A stretch of 64,000 bases of DNA from Falsochrobactrum shanghaiense (GTDB lineage Bacteria > Pseudomonadota > Alphaproteobacteria > Rhizobiales > Rhizobiaceae): contig NZ_QGDB01000004.1 of the NCBI RefSeq assembly GCF_003149535.1, forward strand, positions 126,501 to 190,500, given 5' to 3'. The notes below the pieces were generated by a model, which ran no database searches, was not told the origin of the DNA, and saw only the letters and a list, made by a program, of their open reading frames with translations. A program made the translations under genes and the position numbers. This document shows positions 40,594 through 53,636 of the stretch, in pieces; within the stretch, counting starts at the first letter, position 1; the number at the start of each line of letters is the position of its first letter.

Positions 40594-42211
40594 CGCCGCC
40601 TCCCGGTCTGCCCCGTGGCTTTCCGCCGTCCGGTCGTCCGCCTGAACCGTTCCGATCGGGTCCACCACGATCCGAACCGCTGCGGTTCGGGCCCTTGCCA
40701 GCACCCTTTGGCCCCTTTGCCGGACCACTCTTGGCAGGACCGCTCTTGAAACCACCGCTTCTTGCAGGCCCCTTCCCGGCAGCGCCGCGATCAAACTTGC
40801 CGCCTTCACGCGGTTCCTCGCCGCGCAATTGCGCTGCGCGCTCCCGCTTGCCCAGACGTTTCGGGCGCTGCTCGCCGCCTTCTTCGGAACGCGGGGCGCT
40901 GCGCGGATGCTCATTGCGCCTGCGTTCGTTGCGAGGCTGCTGCTCATCCTCTTCAGACCGGCGCGGACGCAATGGCATATCCCCGCTCACCCTGGCCGGA
41001 CGATGGGGCGATTGCGGCTCGAAACGCGCCGCGCGCTTGGCCTCGCTTTGCGCTGCGGCCTTCTCGCCCTTGGGGCGCGCACCGGGCGCCATCCAGACAT
41101 TGGCATTTCCGCGGCGGCGCGGCTCCACCCGTTCGGCGGATTTATCATCGCGGCCCTTGCGGCGCACCGGACTGCTTGAAATCCATTCCCGCTCGCGCGG
41201 CGCGCGGCAGCGCTCGCCTTCCGGTTCGGGCTCCTCCATCTCGCGGCGCGTACGACCCTGCACACTGGCATTGGAAAATTCATTCTGGATCGGCGCATCG
41301 AAATCCGCGCCCGATTCCTCGACCAGCTTTTCGCCAAGCTGATCGCGCAGGATGCGACCGCGAATTTCGCGAACCGCGCCCTCCTCCAGATCGCCAAGCT
41401 GGAAAGGGCCGAAGGAAACGCGGATCAGCCGGGAAACGGTCAGGCCAAGCGCGCCGAGAATATTCTTCACTTCGCGGTTCTTGCCTTCACGCAGACCGAT
41501 TGAAATCCAGACATTTGCGCCCTGCTCGCGCTCAAGCGTTGCTTCAACGCTGCCGTAAAAGACGCCGTCGACGGCAATGCCGTTTTTAAGCTCGTCAAGC
41601 TGGGCCTGAGTGACCTTGCCATGCGCGCGCACCCGATAGCGGCGCAGCCAGCCGGTCGAAGGCAGTTCCAGCACACGCGACAGGCCGCCATCATTGGTCA
41701 GCAGCAACAGCCCTTCGGTATTGATGTCGAGCCGGCCAACTGAAAGCACACGCGGCATTTCCGGCGGCAAGGCATCGAATACGGTCGGACGCCCTTCCGG
41801 GTCGCGATTGGTCGTCACCAGACCTGCGGGCTTATGATAGAGCCAGAGCCGTGTCCGCTCCGCCGGTTTGACAGGCTTGCCATCCACAGTGATGGTATCG
41901 GTGCGTCTGACATTGACGGCCGGGCTGTCAAGCACCTTGCCATTTACCGCTATACGCCCGGCGGCAATCATCATTTCCGCGTCGCGTCGCGAGGCGATAC
42001 CGGCCCGCGCCAGCCTTTTTGCGATACGCTCCGCCGTTTCCGTTTCGCCTTCGATCCTGGGGGATGCCGGTCTTGCAGATTTGCGCGGCTTGTCAAATCC
42101 GCGCTGATCTCCACCACCAGCGCCTCCCTTAGAGCCATGTCCGCGGCCTCCCCCTTCACCTCGCCCGCGAGGAGGACGTTTGCCGCCCTTGTTGTCGTCT
42201 TCTTTACTCAT
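40574..42211 (-). CDS. rluB: RluB/RsuA-family pseudouridine synthase with long low-complexity tails
   Basis: 545 residues. Residues 60-105 are an S4 domain ([20 protein letters not shown]), and 118-300 the catalytic domain ([20 protein letters not shown] with the catalytic Asp). The first 55 residues are Gly/Lys/Arg-rich, and about 240 residues after the catalytic domain are Arg/Lys/Pro/Gly-rich and probably disordered, unlike the short E. coli enzyme. Such tails are usual in Rhizobiales RluB and may bind RNA. Confidence 0.9.
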   Translation of the reverse strand: MSKEDDNKGGKRPPRGRGEGGGRGHGSKGGAGGGDQRGFDKPRKSARPASPRIEGETETAERIAKRLARAGIASRRDAEMMIAAGRIAVNGKVLDSPAVNVRRTDTITVDGKPVKPAERTRLWLYHKPAGLVTTNRDPEGRPTVFDALPPEMPRVLSVGRLDINTEGLLLLTNDGGLSRVLELPSTGWLRRYRVRAHGKVTQAQLDELKNGIAVDGVFYGSVEATLEREQGANVWISIGLREGKNREVKNILGALGLTVSRLIRVSFGPFQLGDLEEGAVREIRGRILRDQLGEKLVEESGADFDAPIQNEFSNASVQGRTRREMEEPEPEGERCRAPREREWISSSPVRRKGRDDKSAERVEPRRRGNANVWMAPGARPKGEKAAAQSEAKRAARFEPQSPHRPARVSGDMPLRPRRSEEDEQQPRNERRRNEHPRSAPRSEEGGEQRPKRLGKRERAAQLRGEEPREGGKFDRGAAGKGPARSGGFKSGPAKSGPAKGPKGAGKGPNRSGSDRGGPDRNGSGGRPDGGKPRGRPGGGGADRRR

Positions 42212-42389
42212 TTGGTGTTGGCCTCTCAGCAGCGTTACCCTGTCATCTTAGTCGGTCAATGCGAGCAAGATCGTCAGCGCCGTATAAATTCATTCGCAAA
42301 TCGGTTTCGATTTCGAGACTTATGCAGTAACAAATCACTCAAAGGCTTGCGAGCGAAATTTCCCTCTACGGGCACGAAATGAGGTTCTA

Positions 42390-42863
42390 TTGGAAAAGGC
42401 GGCAGGAATTTCATCGACCGGATCGACGTCCCCGATGGACGCAGCGCTCGAAGAAGCAGCCGCTGCGGGCGCACGCGGCGAGGTGCCGATCGGTGCCGTG
42501 ATCGTGCATCGGGGCAATATTATCGCCCGCGCAGGCAACCGCACCCGCGAGAACAATGATGTCACCGCGCATGCCGAAATACTCGTTATCCGGCAGGCCA
42601 GCGAAGTGCTCCAGTCCGAGCGCCTGCCGGAATGCGATCTCCATGTCACGCTCGAACCATGCGCCATGTGCGCCGCTGCAATTTCCTTCGCCCGCATAAG
42701 GCGGCTTTATTACGGCGCGCCCGATCCCAAGGGCGGCGGCGTCGATCATGGTCCACGCTTTTATACGCAGCCCACCTGCCATCACGCACCGGAAATCTAT
42801 GCAGGCTTTTCCGAAGCAAGAGCGCAGAAACTGCTCAGGGATTTTTTCCGCGACAAACGTTAA
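42390..42863 (+). CDS. tadA: tRNA(Arg) adenosine-34 deaminase
   Basis: 157 residues. Zinc/catalytic motif TAHAEILVI (HAE) and EPCAMCAAAISFAR (PCxxC); C-terminal KLLRDFF. TTG 42390 has GAGG five bases upstream; ATG 42435 would give the more usual short N-terminus, so the start is open. Makes inosine at the wobble position. Confidence 0.95.
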   Translation: MEKAAGISSTGSTSPMDAALEEAAAAGARGEVPIGAVIVHRGNIIARAGNRTRENNDVTAHAEILVIRQASEVLQSERLPECDLHVTLEPCAMCAAAISFARIRRLYYGAPDPKGGGVDHGPRFYTQPTCHHAPEIYAGFSEARAQKLLRDFFRDKR

Positions 42864-42870
42864 CAGGCAA

Positions 42871-42908
42871 AAAAGCCCGGAAATTCTGGGGCGAAATTCC
42901 GGGCTTTT
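42871..42908 (+). terminator. Terminator between tadA and a convergent lipoprotein gene
   Basis: AAAAGCCCGGAA, a loop with ATT/AAT extension, TTCCGGGCTTTT; works in both directions. Confidence 0.88.
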
Positions 42909-42918
42909 CTCGATTACA

Positions 42919-43590
42919 TCAATTCCAGGGCAGATAGTCGCGCCAGCCCTTGCTGCCGGTCGCGGCCTTTTTGCGCTCACGTTCTTTCTGCGCTTCATCC
43001 TTGCCCAGCTCGCCCACTGCAGCCGTTTGCGCCGGGGCGCGATAGGTCAAAGGCGGCTCGCTAAGATAGCGGCGCGTTGTCGAAGAACCCCTGGTCTGTT
43101 CCTCTCTCGCTTTTTTCAGAGCGCTGACCCGTGCAGGGTCCGCAGTCGGCGTGCGCGACGCATAATCTTCGCGACGGCTGCTTCCGCTTGGAAGCGCCAC
43201 ATTCAGATTGGAAGCGACCGAAATGTCCTGCTCGATCGGCGAGACATAGTTCGGATTGTCGCGATTTGCAGTAATTTCATCGCGCAGACGCTTGCGGCGC
43301 TGTTCCGGCGATTCCGGCCATGACGGATCGCCAGCGCTCGCCACGCTTTGCTGCGGCGGGGGCAATGCCGCTCTTTCGCCTTCACCCGGACGCACAAGAT
43401 CAGGACGCGGCTTGTAATCAATCCGCTCTTTATTCTTGCCCTGGCCGAAGCTTGCCAGATTCGACATGTCGTCGAGGAACTGCGCGCTCGCCGTCTTGTC
43501 GGTTCCATAGGTCGGCGATGACACGCAGCCAGACAATGCAAGGCCCGCAACCGCCGTCATCAATACCAGAACTCGTCCTTCAGTCTTCAT
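42919..43590 (-). CDS. Lipoprotein of unknown function
   Basis: 223 residues from ATG 43590. Lipobox ALSGC at residues 18-22. The rest is hydrophilic and probably extended (YGTDKTASAQFLDDMSNLAS, then PPQQSVASAGDPSWPESPEQ) and ends KGWRDYLPWN. A Rhizobiales-type hypothetical lipoprotein; no catalytic motif is visible. Confidence 0.85.
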   Translation of the reverse strand: MKTEGRVLVLMTAVAGLALSGCVSSPTYGTDKTASAQFLDDMSNLASFGQGKNKERIDYKPRPDLVRPGEGERAALPPPQQSVASAGDPSWPESPEQRRKRLRDEITANRDNPNYVSPIEQDISVASNLNVALPSGSSRREDYASRTPTADPARVSALKKAREEQTRGSSTTRRYLSEPPLTYRAPAQTAAVGELGKDEAQKERERKKAATGSKGWRDYLPWN

Positions 43591-43820
43591 CAGCGCCACT
43601 TCTTTTACGCCTGCCACATTTCACCAGCAAAGGCTTGTCGGCCACCCTTGCCGCAAGAAACAGGCAACTCCAAGGCAGATTGCAAGTTAATCCAAGGGAG
43701 CTTTCTACAGCAGAGCATCCCTTGCGGCAATCGCGTTATTATCCTCATTTGACCATGTCCATGCCCGTCAGGGCAAGTCCCGGCGCAAAGAAACGGGCGC
43801 AGGATGCGCCCGTTTGATCT

Positions 43821-46739
43821 TCAAGCGGCAGCAAGCCTGCCGAGCGCCTTCAGTTCCCGCAATGCGGCTGCGTCCCGCGCGCTGACCTCGGGGAACTCCG
43901 GATCAGAGCCCACATCGGTGGTATAACGCCAGGAACGGGCGCATTTTTGCCCTTCGGCGCGCACCGGCACAACCGCCACTCCCTTGACGTCATCAAGGAT
44001 GAAGGCTGTTTCGGGTGCGGCACCCGCAACCACTTCGATGCCGCTGGTGATGCAGATTTCCGCAAAATCCAGCCCATCGAGCGAATCGCTCAGGCTCTTG
44101 TCTGCGATATAGACGCGAGGTGCGGCCTCCAGCGAAGAGCCTATTCTCTTATCCGCCCGCTCCAGCTCCAGCGCCCCGGTGACGACACGGCGGACATTGC
44201 GCACCTTGCGCCATTTTTCCGCCAGCACATCATCGCGCCATTCGGCAGGCGTCGGGCGGAACTGCTCAAGATGCACCGATGAAGAATCCGGGTAACGATC
44301 GAGCCAGGCTTCTTCCATGGTGAAGGGCAGCATCGGCGCAAGCCAGGTTGCGACGCGATCGAAAATTGCGCGCACGGTCTGCAAAGCGGCCTTGCGGCGC
44401 AGACTCGACGGCGCATCGCAATAAAGCGCATCCTTGCGAATATCGAAATAGAATGCCGACAGTTCGACATTCATGAAATCGATCAATGTGCGCGAAATAC
44501 GCTTGAAGTCGAAAGCGTCATAGCCTGAGCGCACCACCTCATCGAGTTCTGCAAGCCGATGCAGCATCAGCCGCTCCAGTTCCGGCAGATCGGCATAGGC
44601 GACCGTTTCGCCTGCATCATGGGCGAGCGTGCCCAGCATCCAGCGAATGGTGTTGCGCAGCTTGCGATAGGCGTCGATATTGGTCTGGATGATGCTTTTG
44701 CCCAGACGCTGATCTTCCCAATAATCCGTCGTCATGACCCAGAGGCGCAGAATATCCGCGCCCGAATCCTTGATCACATCCTGCGGCGTCACCGTGTTGC
44801 CGAGCGATTTCGACATTTTCTTGCCGTGCTCGTCCATCGTGAAACCGTGGGTGATGACGGCATCGTAAGGCGCGCGACCCCGCGTGCCGCAGCTTTCGAG
44901 CAGCGAGGAATGGAACCAGCCGCGATGCTGGTCGGACCCTTCAAGATAGACATCCGCAGGCCATTTCATATCGGGGCGGTCTTCCAGCGTGAAAGTATGC
45001 GTCGAGCCGGAATCGAACCACACATCGAGAATGTCGCGAACCTGCACCCAGCCTTCCGCAGCGCGCTCGCCAAGGAAACGTTCGCGCGCGCCCTCTGTGA
45101 ACCACGCATCCGCACCTTCGGCCTCGAAGGCATCCAGAATGCGCTTGTTGACGCCATCATCATTGAGAATATTGCCATCCTCATCCACGAAGACGCAGAT
45201 CGGCACGCCCCATGCGCGCTGGCGCGAAAGCACCCAGTCGGGGCGGCTTTCGATCATGGCGCGCAGACGCGTCTGGCCGGCGCCGGGCACAAAACGCGTA
45301 TCGTCGATGGCCTTGAGCGCGCGCGAGCGAAGCGTGGTGCCGTCGCCCAGTTTCTTGTCCATATAGACGAACCATTGCGGCGTATTGCGGAAAATGACCG
45401 GCTTCTTGGAGCGCCAGGAATGCGGGTAGGAATGTTTCAGGCGCCCACGGGCAAAAAGCCTGTCATGAGCGATAAGCTGGGCAATCACGGATTTGTTGGC
45501 ATCGCCCGACTTGCCGTTATCATCGATCACGCGCGCAGGACTGCCTTCACGGTCGGGGCCAAAGCCCGGCGCGTCCTTGGTGTAGAAACCGGCATCATCG
45601 ACCGGAAAAGGAATGGTCGGGTCAATGCCGCGCGCTTCAAGCTCACGCGCATGGTCCGTCCATGCTTCAAAGTCTTCGCGGCCATGGCTCGGCGCGGTAT
45701 GAACGAAGCCCGTACCGGCATCGTCGGTCACATGATTGCCCGCAATCAGCGGCACGGTGAATTCATAACCGCCGCCAAAACCCTTGAGCGGGTGCGCCAG
45801 AACGCTCCTTGCAAGCTCGTCCGCCAAAACGTCGCGCAGGCGTTTGAATTCGAGCTTCGCTTTCTTCCCGCATTCTTCGGCCAGATTGTCAGCAAAAACA
45901 AGCTTTTCGCCGGGCTGAGGTCCAAACTCGTTCTCAGCGGCAACGACCTCGTAAAGACCATAAGCAATACGAGGGGAATAAGCCACGGCGCGGTTGCCGG
46001 GAATGGTCCATGGTGTCGTCGTCCAGATGACGACGAAACTGCCCGAGAGCTCGCCCGCAGTAGCGACGGGGAACTTGACCCAGATCATATCCGATTCGAC
46101 ATCGTGATATTCGACTTCCGCCTCGGCGAGCGCCGTGCGCTCGACCACCGACCACATGACCGGCTTGGAACCGCGATAAAGCTGGCCGGAGCTTGCAAAT
46201 TTGAGCAATTCACCGGCAATGCGTGCCTCGGCATGGAAATTCATGGTGGTGTAAGGATTTTCGAAATCGCCGCAAATGGCGAGCCGCTTGAATTCCTCGG
46301 TCTGGACCCCGATCCAGTGACTGGCGAATTCACGACATTCCCTGCGGAACTCGTTGATCTCGACTTCGTCCTTGTTCTTGCCCTGCGCGCGATATTTTTC
46401 TTCGATCTTCCACTCGATCGGCAAGCCGTGGCAATCCCAGCCCGGCACATAATTCGAGTTGAAACCGCGCATCTGGAAGGAACGGGTGATTACGTCCTTG
46501 AGGATCTTGTTGAGCGCATGGCCGATATGGATATTGCCGTTGGCATAGGGCGGGCCATCATGCAGCACATAAAGCGGACGGTCCCTGGCGTCTTCGCGCA
46601 GCTTCTTGTAGAGGTTCATCTCTTCCCAGCGCTGCACGAAAAGCGGTTCGCGCGCAGGCAGGCCAGCGCGCATGGGAAACTCGGTCTGCGGCAGATTGAG
46701 GGTCTTGGAATAATCGATCTTGGCGGTCGTTTCGGTCAT
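43821..46739 (-). CDS. ileS: Isoleucyl-tRNA synthetase
   Basis: 972 residues. Class I signatures are [15 protein letters not shown] (HIGH; about 60) and [10 protein letters not shown] (KMSKS; about 645). The editing domain lies between ([28 protein letters not shown]). The C-terminal anticodon region is present but without an evident zinc knuckle. No T-box or leader is seen in the 287 bases between it and ribF. Confidence 0.98.
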   Translation of the reverse strand: MTETTAKIDYSKTLNLPQTEFPMRAGLPAREPLFVQRWEEMNLYKKLREDARDRPLYVLHDGPPYANGNIHIGHALNKILKDVITRSFQMRGFNSNYVPGWDCHGLPIEWKIEEKYRAQGKNKDEVEINEFRRECREFASHWIGVQTEEFKRLAICGDFENPYTTMNFHAEARIAGELLKFASSGQLYRGSKPVMWSVVERTALAEAEVEYHDVESDMIWVKFPVATAGELSGSFVVIWTTTPWTIPGNRAVAYSPRIAYGLYEVVAAENEFGPQPGEKLVFADNLAEECGKKAKLEFKRLRDVLADELARSVLAHPLKGFGGGYEFTVPLIAGNHVTDDAGTGFVHTAPSHGREDFEAWTDHARELEARGIDPTIPFPVDDAGFYTKDAPGFGPDREGSPARVIDDNGKSGDANKSVIAQLIAHDRLFARGRLKHSYPHSWRSKKPVIFRNTPQWFVYMDKKLGDGTTLRSRALKAIDDTRFVPGAGQTRLRAMIESRPDWVLSRQRAWGVPICVFVDEDGNILNDDGVNKRILDAFEAEGADAWFTEGARERFLGERAAEGWVQVRDILDVWFDSGSTHTFTLEDRPDMKWPADVYLEGSDQHRGWFHSSLLESCGTRGRAPYDAVITHGFTMDEHGKKMSKSLGNTVTPQDVIKDSGADILRLWVMTTDYWEDQRLGKSIIQTNIDAYRKLRNTIRWMLGTLAHDAGETVAYADLPELERLMLHRLAELDEVVRSGYDAFDFKRISRTLIDFMNVELSAFYFDIRKDALYCDAPSSLRRKAALQTVRAIFDRVATWLAPMLPFTMEEAWLDRYPDSSSVHLEQFRPTPAEWRDDVLAEKWRKVRNVRRVVTGALELERADKRIGSSLEAAPRVYIADKSLSDSLDGLDFAEICITSGIEVVAGAAPETAFILDDVKGVAVVPVRAEGQKCARSWRYTTDVGSDPEFPEVSARDAAALRELKALGRLAAA

Positions 46740-47026
46740 TTTATGATTTGCCTGTAACCCCGCGCAACAGATGGCGGGCGAATAGTCTGAAAATTCAGGG
46801 GACTGTGAGACACAGCCGTTCGATCCCGGACCTTCCTGCCACGCACCGCAACCAGGCAGTGCTATTGAGGCTTATGGAAAGGCCGGGCCAATAATTCGTA
46901 TGCCCGTAAAGACTCGCCGAATATGCATCATCATGGGCATGCTTTTAGCAATCCGCCGGGGAGGAATAAAGAGGCCGAACGCAATAAACTTGATCCCGCA
47001 AATGGTTTGCCTCTGGCTGAAAGCCG

Positions 47027-48022
47027 CTACTGCGCGGGAAAGGACAGAAGACGGTCCAGCTGCGATAATGGCTGCGCGGCTGCGAGAATGGCACGCGCTT
47101 CCTGTTCGTCGCGCTTCATTTGCTCGATCAGCGGATCGAGCCCGTCGAACTTTACCTCGCCGCGCAAGAATCCGAAAAATGAGACTGTTCCGGTTTCGCC
47201 GTAAAGATCGCCGGAAAAATCAAAAAGGAACGTTTCCAGCAAGGGCGTGCCGTCGCTATCGACGGTAGGGCGACGACCAAGGCTTGCAACACCATCATAG
47301 AGCGTGCCGTCAGCACGGCGAAAGCGCACGGCATAGATCCCGTGTTTCAGGCTCACATGGCCATCGACCGACATATTCGCCGTCGGAAATCCGAGTGTTC
47401 TTCCAAGTTTCCTGCCATGGATGACCTCGCCACTCACGCGGTAGCGATAGCCCAGCAGCCCTGCGGCCTGCGCCACATCACCAGCACACAAAAGCGCCCG
47501 GATGCGCGTCGACGAGACGAGATTGCCGCCCTCATCGTCAAAGGCTTCCACCAGCGATACGCCGAAGCCGGCCTGATTTCCCGCTGCCTGCAAAAATTGC
47601 GGGGTTCCATAGCGCCCCTTCCCGAAATGGAAGTCATAGCCGGTCACAACACAATTCGCATGCAGCCTGTCGATGAGAATATGCTGCACGAAATCCTCTG
47701 CCGACTGCTCGGAAAATGCCGCCGTGAAAGGCTGCTCGATGACGGCGCTGAAACCCAGAAACTTGAGCACCTGCGCTTTTTCGCCTGCGTCGGTGAGGCG
47801 CTCGACCGGCTCGTCCGGCCTGAAGAAACTGCGCGGATGCGGCTCGAAAGTAAGCACGACCGCTGGCAAGCCCCTTTTTCGCGCCAGTTCCAGCGCGCGT
47901 TCGAGAACAGCCTGATGTCCGCGATGAACGCCATCGAAATTACCAATGGCCACCACGCAATCATGCAGCGATTCGGGCACCGAATCTGTTCCGGAAAGAC
48001 GCTGGAATGAGGTTTCTGTCAT
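47027..48022 (-). CDS. ribF: Bifunctional riboflavin kinase/FAD synthetase
   Basis: 331 residues from ATG 48022. The N-terminal nucleotidyl transferase has AIGNFDGVHRGHQAVL and FEPHPRSFF. The C-terminal flavokinase has GRKLGRTLGFPTANM and LETFLFDFSGDLYG. It makes FMN and FAD. The next upstream gene is a HAD protein on the same strand. Confidence 0.97.
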   Translation of the reverse strand: MTETSFQRLSGTDSVPESLHDCVVAIGNFDGVHRGHQAVLERALELARKRGLPAVVLTFEPHPRSFFRPDEPVERLTDAGEKAQVLKFLGFSAVIEQPFTAAFSEQSAEDFVQHILIDRLHANCVVTGYDFHFGKGRYGTPQFLQAAGNQAGFGVSLVEAFDDEGGNLVSSTRIRALLCAGDVAQAAGLLGYRYRVSGEVIHGRKLGRTLGFPTANMSVDGHVSLKHGIYAVRFRRADGTLYDGVASLGRRPTVDSDGTPLLETFLFDFSGDLYGETGTVSFFGFLRGEVKFDGLDPLIEQMKRDEQEARAILAAAQPLSQLDRLLSFPAQ

Positions 48023-48049
48023 GGCCGGGAATTCAACTCGCAGCAAGGA

Positions 48050-48898
48050 TCAGACAAGTGCATGCAGGGAAGCGATGGGCGAATGGCCGTGCTTTTGCAA
48101 AAATGCGTCCATTCTGGCGAGATCCACACTGCCGTCAGCGGTATAATCGGCCGCATGCACTCCGCCCGAAATATAGAGCACATCCGTTCCGTAATCGGCC
48201 GCGCCCTTCACATCCGTCAACACGCCGTCGCCGATGGCAAGGATGCGATTGCGTGCGACCGCCTGCCCCCGGACTTCCTCGACCGCTCTTGAGGCGGCTT
48301 CATAAATGGGGCGATGCGGCTTTCCGGCAATCAGCATGCGTCCGCCCAGCTGGCCATAGTCGCGCGCCAGCGCCCCCGCGCACCAGACAAGGCGCGATCC
48401 GCGTTCGACCATAATGTCGGGATTGGCGCAGATGAAAGGCAGATTGCGCGAACGCAGGCGCTGCAACAATTCGGCATAATCCTCGGGCGTTTCCGTTTCG
48501 TCATCGTAAAGTCCGGTACAGACGACCCCGGACGCCTCGAATTCTTCGACCAGTTCCACATCGAGGCCATCATAAATGGCCAGTTCGCGCTCATTGCCAA
48601 TATGGAAAACCTGACGTGGACCTTCGGCGATGAGATCACGCGTCACGTCACCCGAGGTCACGATGCGGTCATAGGCATCTTCGGGCACCCCAAGCAAGGT
48701 CAGCTGCGCTGCAACGCTTGGGAAAGGGCGCGGTGCGTTGGTCACCAGAACAACGCTCAGGCCCTTGGCGCGAGCGCGCTGCAAGGCAGCGATTGCAGCC
48801 GGAAAGGAAGATACGCCATTATGCAGGACGCCCCAAACATCACAGAAGAGCGCGTCATACCCATCTGTCAACTCGTCTAGACACTCTGGCAATTTCAT
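48050..48898 (-). CDS. HAD class IIA (TIGR01459-type) hydrolase
   Basis: 282 residues from ATG 48898. HAD motif I DALFCDVWGVLHNG, motif II VLVTNAPRP, motif III/IV AGKPHRPIYEAA and AIGDGVLTDVKGA. The family acts on small phosphomonoesters; substrate unknown. Common neighbour of ribF/ileS in Rhizobiales. Confidence 0.92.
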   Translation of the reverse strand: MKLPECLDELTDGYDALFCDVWGVLHNGVSSFPAAIAALQRARAKGLSVVLVTNAPRPFPSVAAQLTLLGVPEDAYDRIVTSGDVTRDLIAEGPRQVFHIGNERELAIYDGLDVELVEEFEASGVVCTGLYDDETETPEDYAELLQRLRSRNLPFICANPDIMVERGSRLVWCAGALARDYGQLGGRMLIAGKPHRPIYEAASRAVEEVRGQAVARNRILAIGDGVLTDVKGAADYGTDVLYISGGVHAADYTADGSVDLARMDAFLQKHGHSPIASLHALV

Positions 48899-49263
48899 CA
48901 CTGTCCTCTGCATGCTGGTCCGGTTATGTCCGGCGAAAGCGAAAACGGCCTCGCAAACGGGTAATTGGCGGGCCGGGGCAAGCTGCTATACGCACCGTCG
49001 CGTTTCATCTACCCCAAGGAGGCTGATCTGTCACCACGCTTAGAACCGCATGCGTCCAAATGATCATGATTAAAGACCCGCCCGCTTTTCATATATCGTT
49101 AACCAGGCCAGCCATTTTCTGTCCGCAAGGCGGATGAAATTCATATTGTTCGACGGGCTTGTTGTAAGGGACACCAATCCCCACATGCACCTTGCCTCCG
49201 GATCGGGCTTTTTCACCTTGTTACCGGACTTTGATGCAACCCTGTCAAAAAACACGGGTCAAT

Positions 49264-49293
49264 CTTGACAAAGATCAGCGGCGCTTCTATCTC
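49264..49293 (+). promoter_or_regulatory. groESL promoter (heat-shock/RpoH-type)
   Basis: CTTGACA at 49264-49270, 17 bases after TTGACA, TATCTC at 49288-49293. The CTTG ... CTATCT pattern matches alphaproteobacterial RpoH promoters and is followed by CIRCE. The stretch 48899-49263 otherwise shows nothing clear. Confidence 0.65.
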
Positions 49294-49303
49294 AAATGGC
49301 GTG

Positions 49304-49330
49304 TTAGCACTCTATACACAGGAGTGCTAA
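49304..49330 (+). promoter_or_regulatory. CIRCE operator (HrcA site)
   Basis: TTAGCACTC-N9-GAGTGCTAA, a perfect CIRCE element, 61 bases before groES. HrcA repression combined with RpoH activation is the usual control of groESL in this group. Confidence 0.97.
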
Positions 49331-49391
49331 CGGCGTGAGCCGGTCGGCTCGCTGAAACAGGTTCAACATCTACAACACCAAGGGTTATACC

Positions 49392-49688
49392 ATGGCTGAG
49401 ATCAAGTTCCGTCCGCTCCACGACCGCGTTGTCGTGCGTCGCGTAGAATCGGAAGCAAAGACTGCTGGCGGCATCATTATCCCTGACACCGCCAAGGAAA
49501 AGCCGCAGGAAGGCGAAATCGTTGCTGTTGGCGCAGGCGCGCGTGATGAAGCCGGCAAGCTGATCGCACTGGACGTCAAGGCTGGCGACAAGATTCTTTT
49601 CGGCAAGTGGTCGGGCACCGAAGTCAAGATCGGCGGCGAAGACCTGCTGATCATGAAGGAATCCGATATTCTGGGTATCGTCGGCTGA
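49392..49688 (+). CDS. groES: Co-chaperonin GroES
   Basis: 98 residues with [19 protein letters not shown] at the start, the mobile loop [16 protein letters not shown], and SDILGIV at the end. Caps GroEL. 62 bases before groEL. Confidence 0.99.
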   Translation: MAEIKFRPLHDRVVVRRVESEAKTAGGIIIPDTAKEKPQEGEIVAVGAGARDEAGKLIALDVKAGDKILFGKWSGTEVKIGGEDLLIMKESDILGIVG

Positions 49689-49726
49689 TAGCCCCCACCT
49701 TACCAATCAATCACCATAATATCTGA

Positions 49727-51391
<1,665 letters not shown>

Positions 51392-51423
51392 GAAGTCCAC
51401 GCACAAAACATCCGTTTTATGGG

Positions 51424-51449
51424 AAGGCGGCCCTTTGGCCGCCTTTCTT
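51424..51449 (+). terminator. groESL terminator
   Basis: AAGGCGGCC-CTTT-GGCCGCCTTT followed by CTT. Confidence 0.9.
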
Positions 51450-51627
51450 ACATTGTGTAACCAATTGTGATTTATAGAAAATTTACCCAGAGCCCAATAT
51501 GCTGGGGCTAATATACCTATTTGAGCATTTTCTCATTTACATCCTTTTCTATTCGTGATCAGTCGCAGATGCAATTGAGATGGACTTCCATTTGCCCCCC
51601 GCTTCGGAAGTCCTGTCTCAGGCGACA

Positions 51628-51661
51628 GGAAAGGCAGGCCTCGGCCTGCCTTTCCACTTTT
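51628..51661 (+). terminator. Orphan terminator hairpin
   Basis: GGAAAGGCAGGCC-TC-GGCCTGCCTTTCC followed by ACTTTTA. No gene ends before it after the groESL terminator; a preceding smaller hairpin (CCTGTC-TCAGGC-GACAGG) lies at 51612-51629. It may end a small RNA transcribed from 51450-51627. Confidence 0.6.
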
Positions 51662-51737
51662 ATAAGTTCTTTCATCCCTGCTTGCCCTTCTGCGCCCCCG
51701 CGCTATTCTGCTAAATATAGCAAGACAGGAGAGGCTC

Positions 51738-51989
51738 ATGCGCAAGGAATTGCCGATAGACACGGCCCCAAGGGACGGCAGCAAGATCACCGTCATCTGG
51801 ATGGATGAGGACGACCAGCGCAACGAATCCATTGCCCAATACCGCTCATTGGAGCGCTTGCGCGCAAGCGGCGGAGACTGGGACGAAACCGATGCCGGCT
51901 GGTGGGTATTCATCGACAGTAAGAGGCAGCAGAAAATCGACCCGATCCTGTGGGTTTCCGAAACGGAAGATGACGAAGAAAGCGACTGA
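51738..51989 (+). CDS. Small acidic protein with DUF551-like start
   Basis: 83 residues with ELPIDTAPRDGSKITVIW (about 4-21), ending in an acidic tail (SETEDDEESD). The opening resembles the W-PIETAP motif of phage DUF551 proteins such as the gene at 8996. An AGGAGAGG ribosome site precedes the ATG. Function unknown. Confidence 0.75.
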   Translation: MRKELPIDTAPRDGSKITVIWMDEDDQRNESIAQYRSLERLRASGGDWDETDAGWWVFIDSKRQQKIDPILWVSETEDDEESD

Positions 51990-52144
51990 TATTCCTGCTC
52001 GAATACCAGCCAATAAAATTTGACTTCTCTACTCATATTTATTCATATGAGCCTGCCAGCCAGCTTGCGAGAACAATGCACCGCATTATCCGACAATGGC
52101 TGTTCATGACATTATAATCGCCCAGGACAAGCCGGAGATTGAGA

Positions 52145-53536
52145 ATGACCGCCACGCGCACCGAAACGGACACTTTCGGACCGATTGAAGTTCCAGCCGA
52201 CCGCTACTGGGGTGCGCAAACGCAGCGTTCCTTGCAGAATTTCAAGATCGGTGGCGAACGCATGCCTTTGCCGCTGGTTCACGCTCTGGGCATCGTCAAG
52301 CGTGCAGCGGCGGAAACCAATGTCGCCTTGGGCAAGCTCGATCCGGTACTGGGGCAGGTGATCGCCGTTGCGGCATCCGAAGTTATCGAAGGTAAGCTCG
52401 ACGATCATTTTCCGCTTGTCGTCTGGCAGACCGGCTCCGGTACGCAGTCCAACATGAATGCCAATGAAGTCATTTCCAATCGCGCCATAGAAATGCTTGG
52501 CGGGGAGCTTGGCAGCAAGAAGCCGGTTCATCCCAATGATCACGTCAATATGGGCCAGTCATCCAATGACAGCTTCCCGACGGCTATTCACATCGCCACG
52601 GCAGTGGAAGCGGTCAACCGGCTCTATCCCGCGCTGGAACATCTCACAAAGGCGCTCAAGGCCAAGGAAGAAGCCTTCAGGGACATCATCAAGATCGGGC
52701 GCACGCACACGCAGGATGCCACTCCCATCACATTGGGCCAGGAATTTTCGGGCTATCGCGCAGCACTCGAATATGGGCGCCAGCGCATCGAGCAGTCGCT
52801 GGGCGATGTCTTCCTGCTCGCACAGGGCGGAACTGCGGTCGGTACGGGACTGAATGCGCCCAAGGGCTTCGATACCGGCTTTGCCGATGCCGTAAGCGCG
52901 ATCACCGGCCTTGCCTTCAAGACCGCGCCCAACAAGTTTGAAGCACTGGCAAGCCATGGCGCGCTTGCAAATTTCCATGGCAGTCTCAATGCGCTGGCAA
53001 CCGACTTGTTCAAGATCGCCAATGATATTCGTTTCCTCGGCTCCGGTCCCCGTTCCGGACTTGGCGAATTATCGCTGCCGGAAAACGAACCCGGTTCCTC
53101 CATCATGCCCGGCAAGGTCAACCCGACGCAGGCAGAGGCCATGACCATGGTCGCCACACAGGTCTTCGGCAATCATGCCGCCGTGACGTTTGCCGCAAGT
53201 CAGGGCCATTTCGAACTGAATGTCTTCAAGCCGGTCATTGCCTATAACGTCTTGCAGTCGATCCGTATTCTCAGTGATGCCATGGTCTCTTTCGCCGATC
53301 ATTGTGTCGAAGGAATTGAGGCAAACGAAGACCGTATCAAGGACCTGCTGGAACGGTCGCTGATGCTGGTGACAGCGCTCGCACCGGCCATCGGTTACGA
53401 CAATGCGGCCAGGATCGCCAAGACAGCGCACAAGAACGGCACGACCTTGCGCGAGGAAGCGCTAAATAGCGGACTGGTTACGCAAGAGGATTATCAGCGG
53501 CTGGTCCGTGCGGAAAGAATGATTGCCCCGGAGTAA
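52145..53536 (+). CDS. fumC: Class II fumarase
   Basis: 463 residues from ATG 52145. Signatures: [54 protein letters not shown] and [17 protein letters not shown] (catalytic loop). Heat-stable, iron-independent fumarase of the TCA cycle. Confidence 0.98.
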   Translation: MTATRTETDTFGPIEVPADRYWGAQTQRSLQNFKIGGERMPLPLVHALGIVKRAAAETNVALGKLDPVLGQVIAVAASEVIEGKLDDHFPLVVWQTGSGTQSNMNANEVISNRAIEMLGGELGSKKPVHPNDHVNMGQSSNDSFPTAIHIATAVEAVNRLYPALEHLTKALKAKEEAFRDIIKIGRTHTQDATPITLGQEFSGYRAALEYGRQRIEQSLGDVFLLAQGGTAVGTGLNAPKGFDTGFADAVSAITGLAFKTAPNKFEALASHGALANFHGSLNALATDLFKIANDIRFLGSGPRSGLGELSLPENEPGSSIMPGKVNPTQAEAMTMVATQVFGNHAAVTFAASQGHFELNVFKPVIAYNVLQSIRILSDAMVSFADHCVEGIEANEDRIKDLLERSLMLVTALAPAIGYDNAARIAKTAHKNGTTLREEALNSGLVTQEDYQRLVRAERMIAPE

Positions 53537-53636
53537 TTGTTCGTTCCTAATGAACAATCTATCTCTGAATACCAGTCTTTCGTGGACACTATATCAGGTT
53601 TAATTGCAGGACAGTTCAATTGGAGATAGATATTCA

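Noticed and set aside
44559-46757. Plus-strand frame of 732 codons
   Set aside because: It is antisense to ileS, whose HIGH and KMSKS motifs are clear.
46740-47026. Leader or T-box upstream of ileS or gene between ileS and ribF
   Set aside because: Alphaproteobacteria normally lack T-boxes, and I saw no specifier hairpin, antiterminator or coding frame of quality in this gap.
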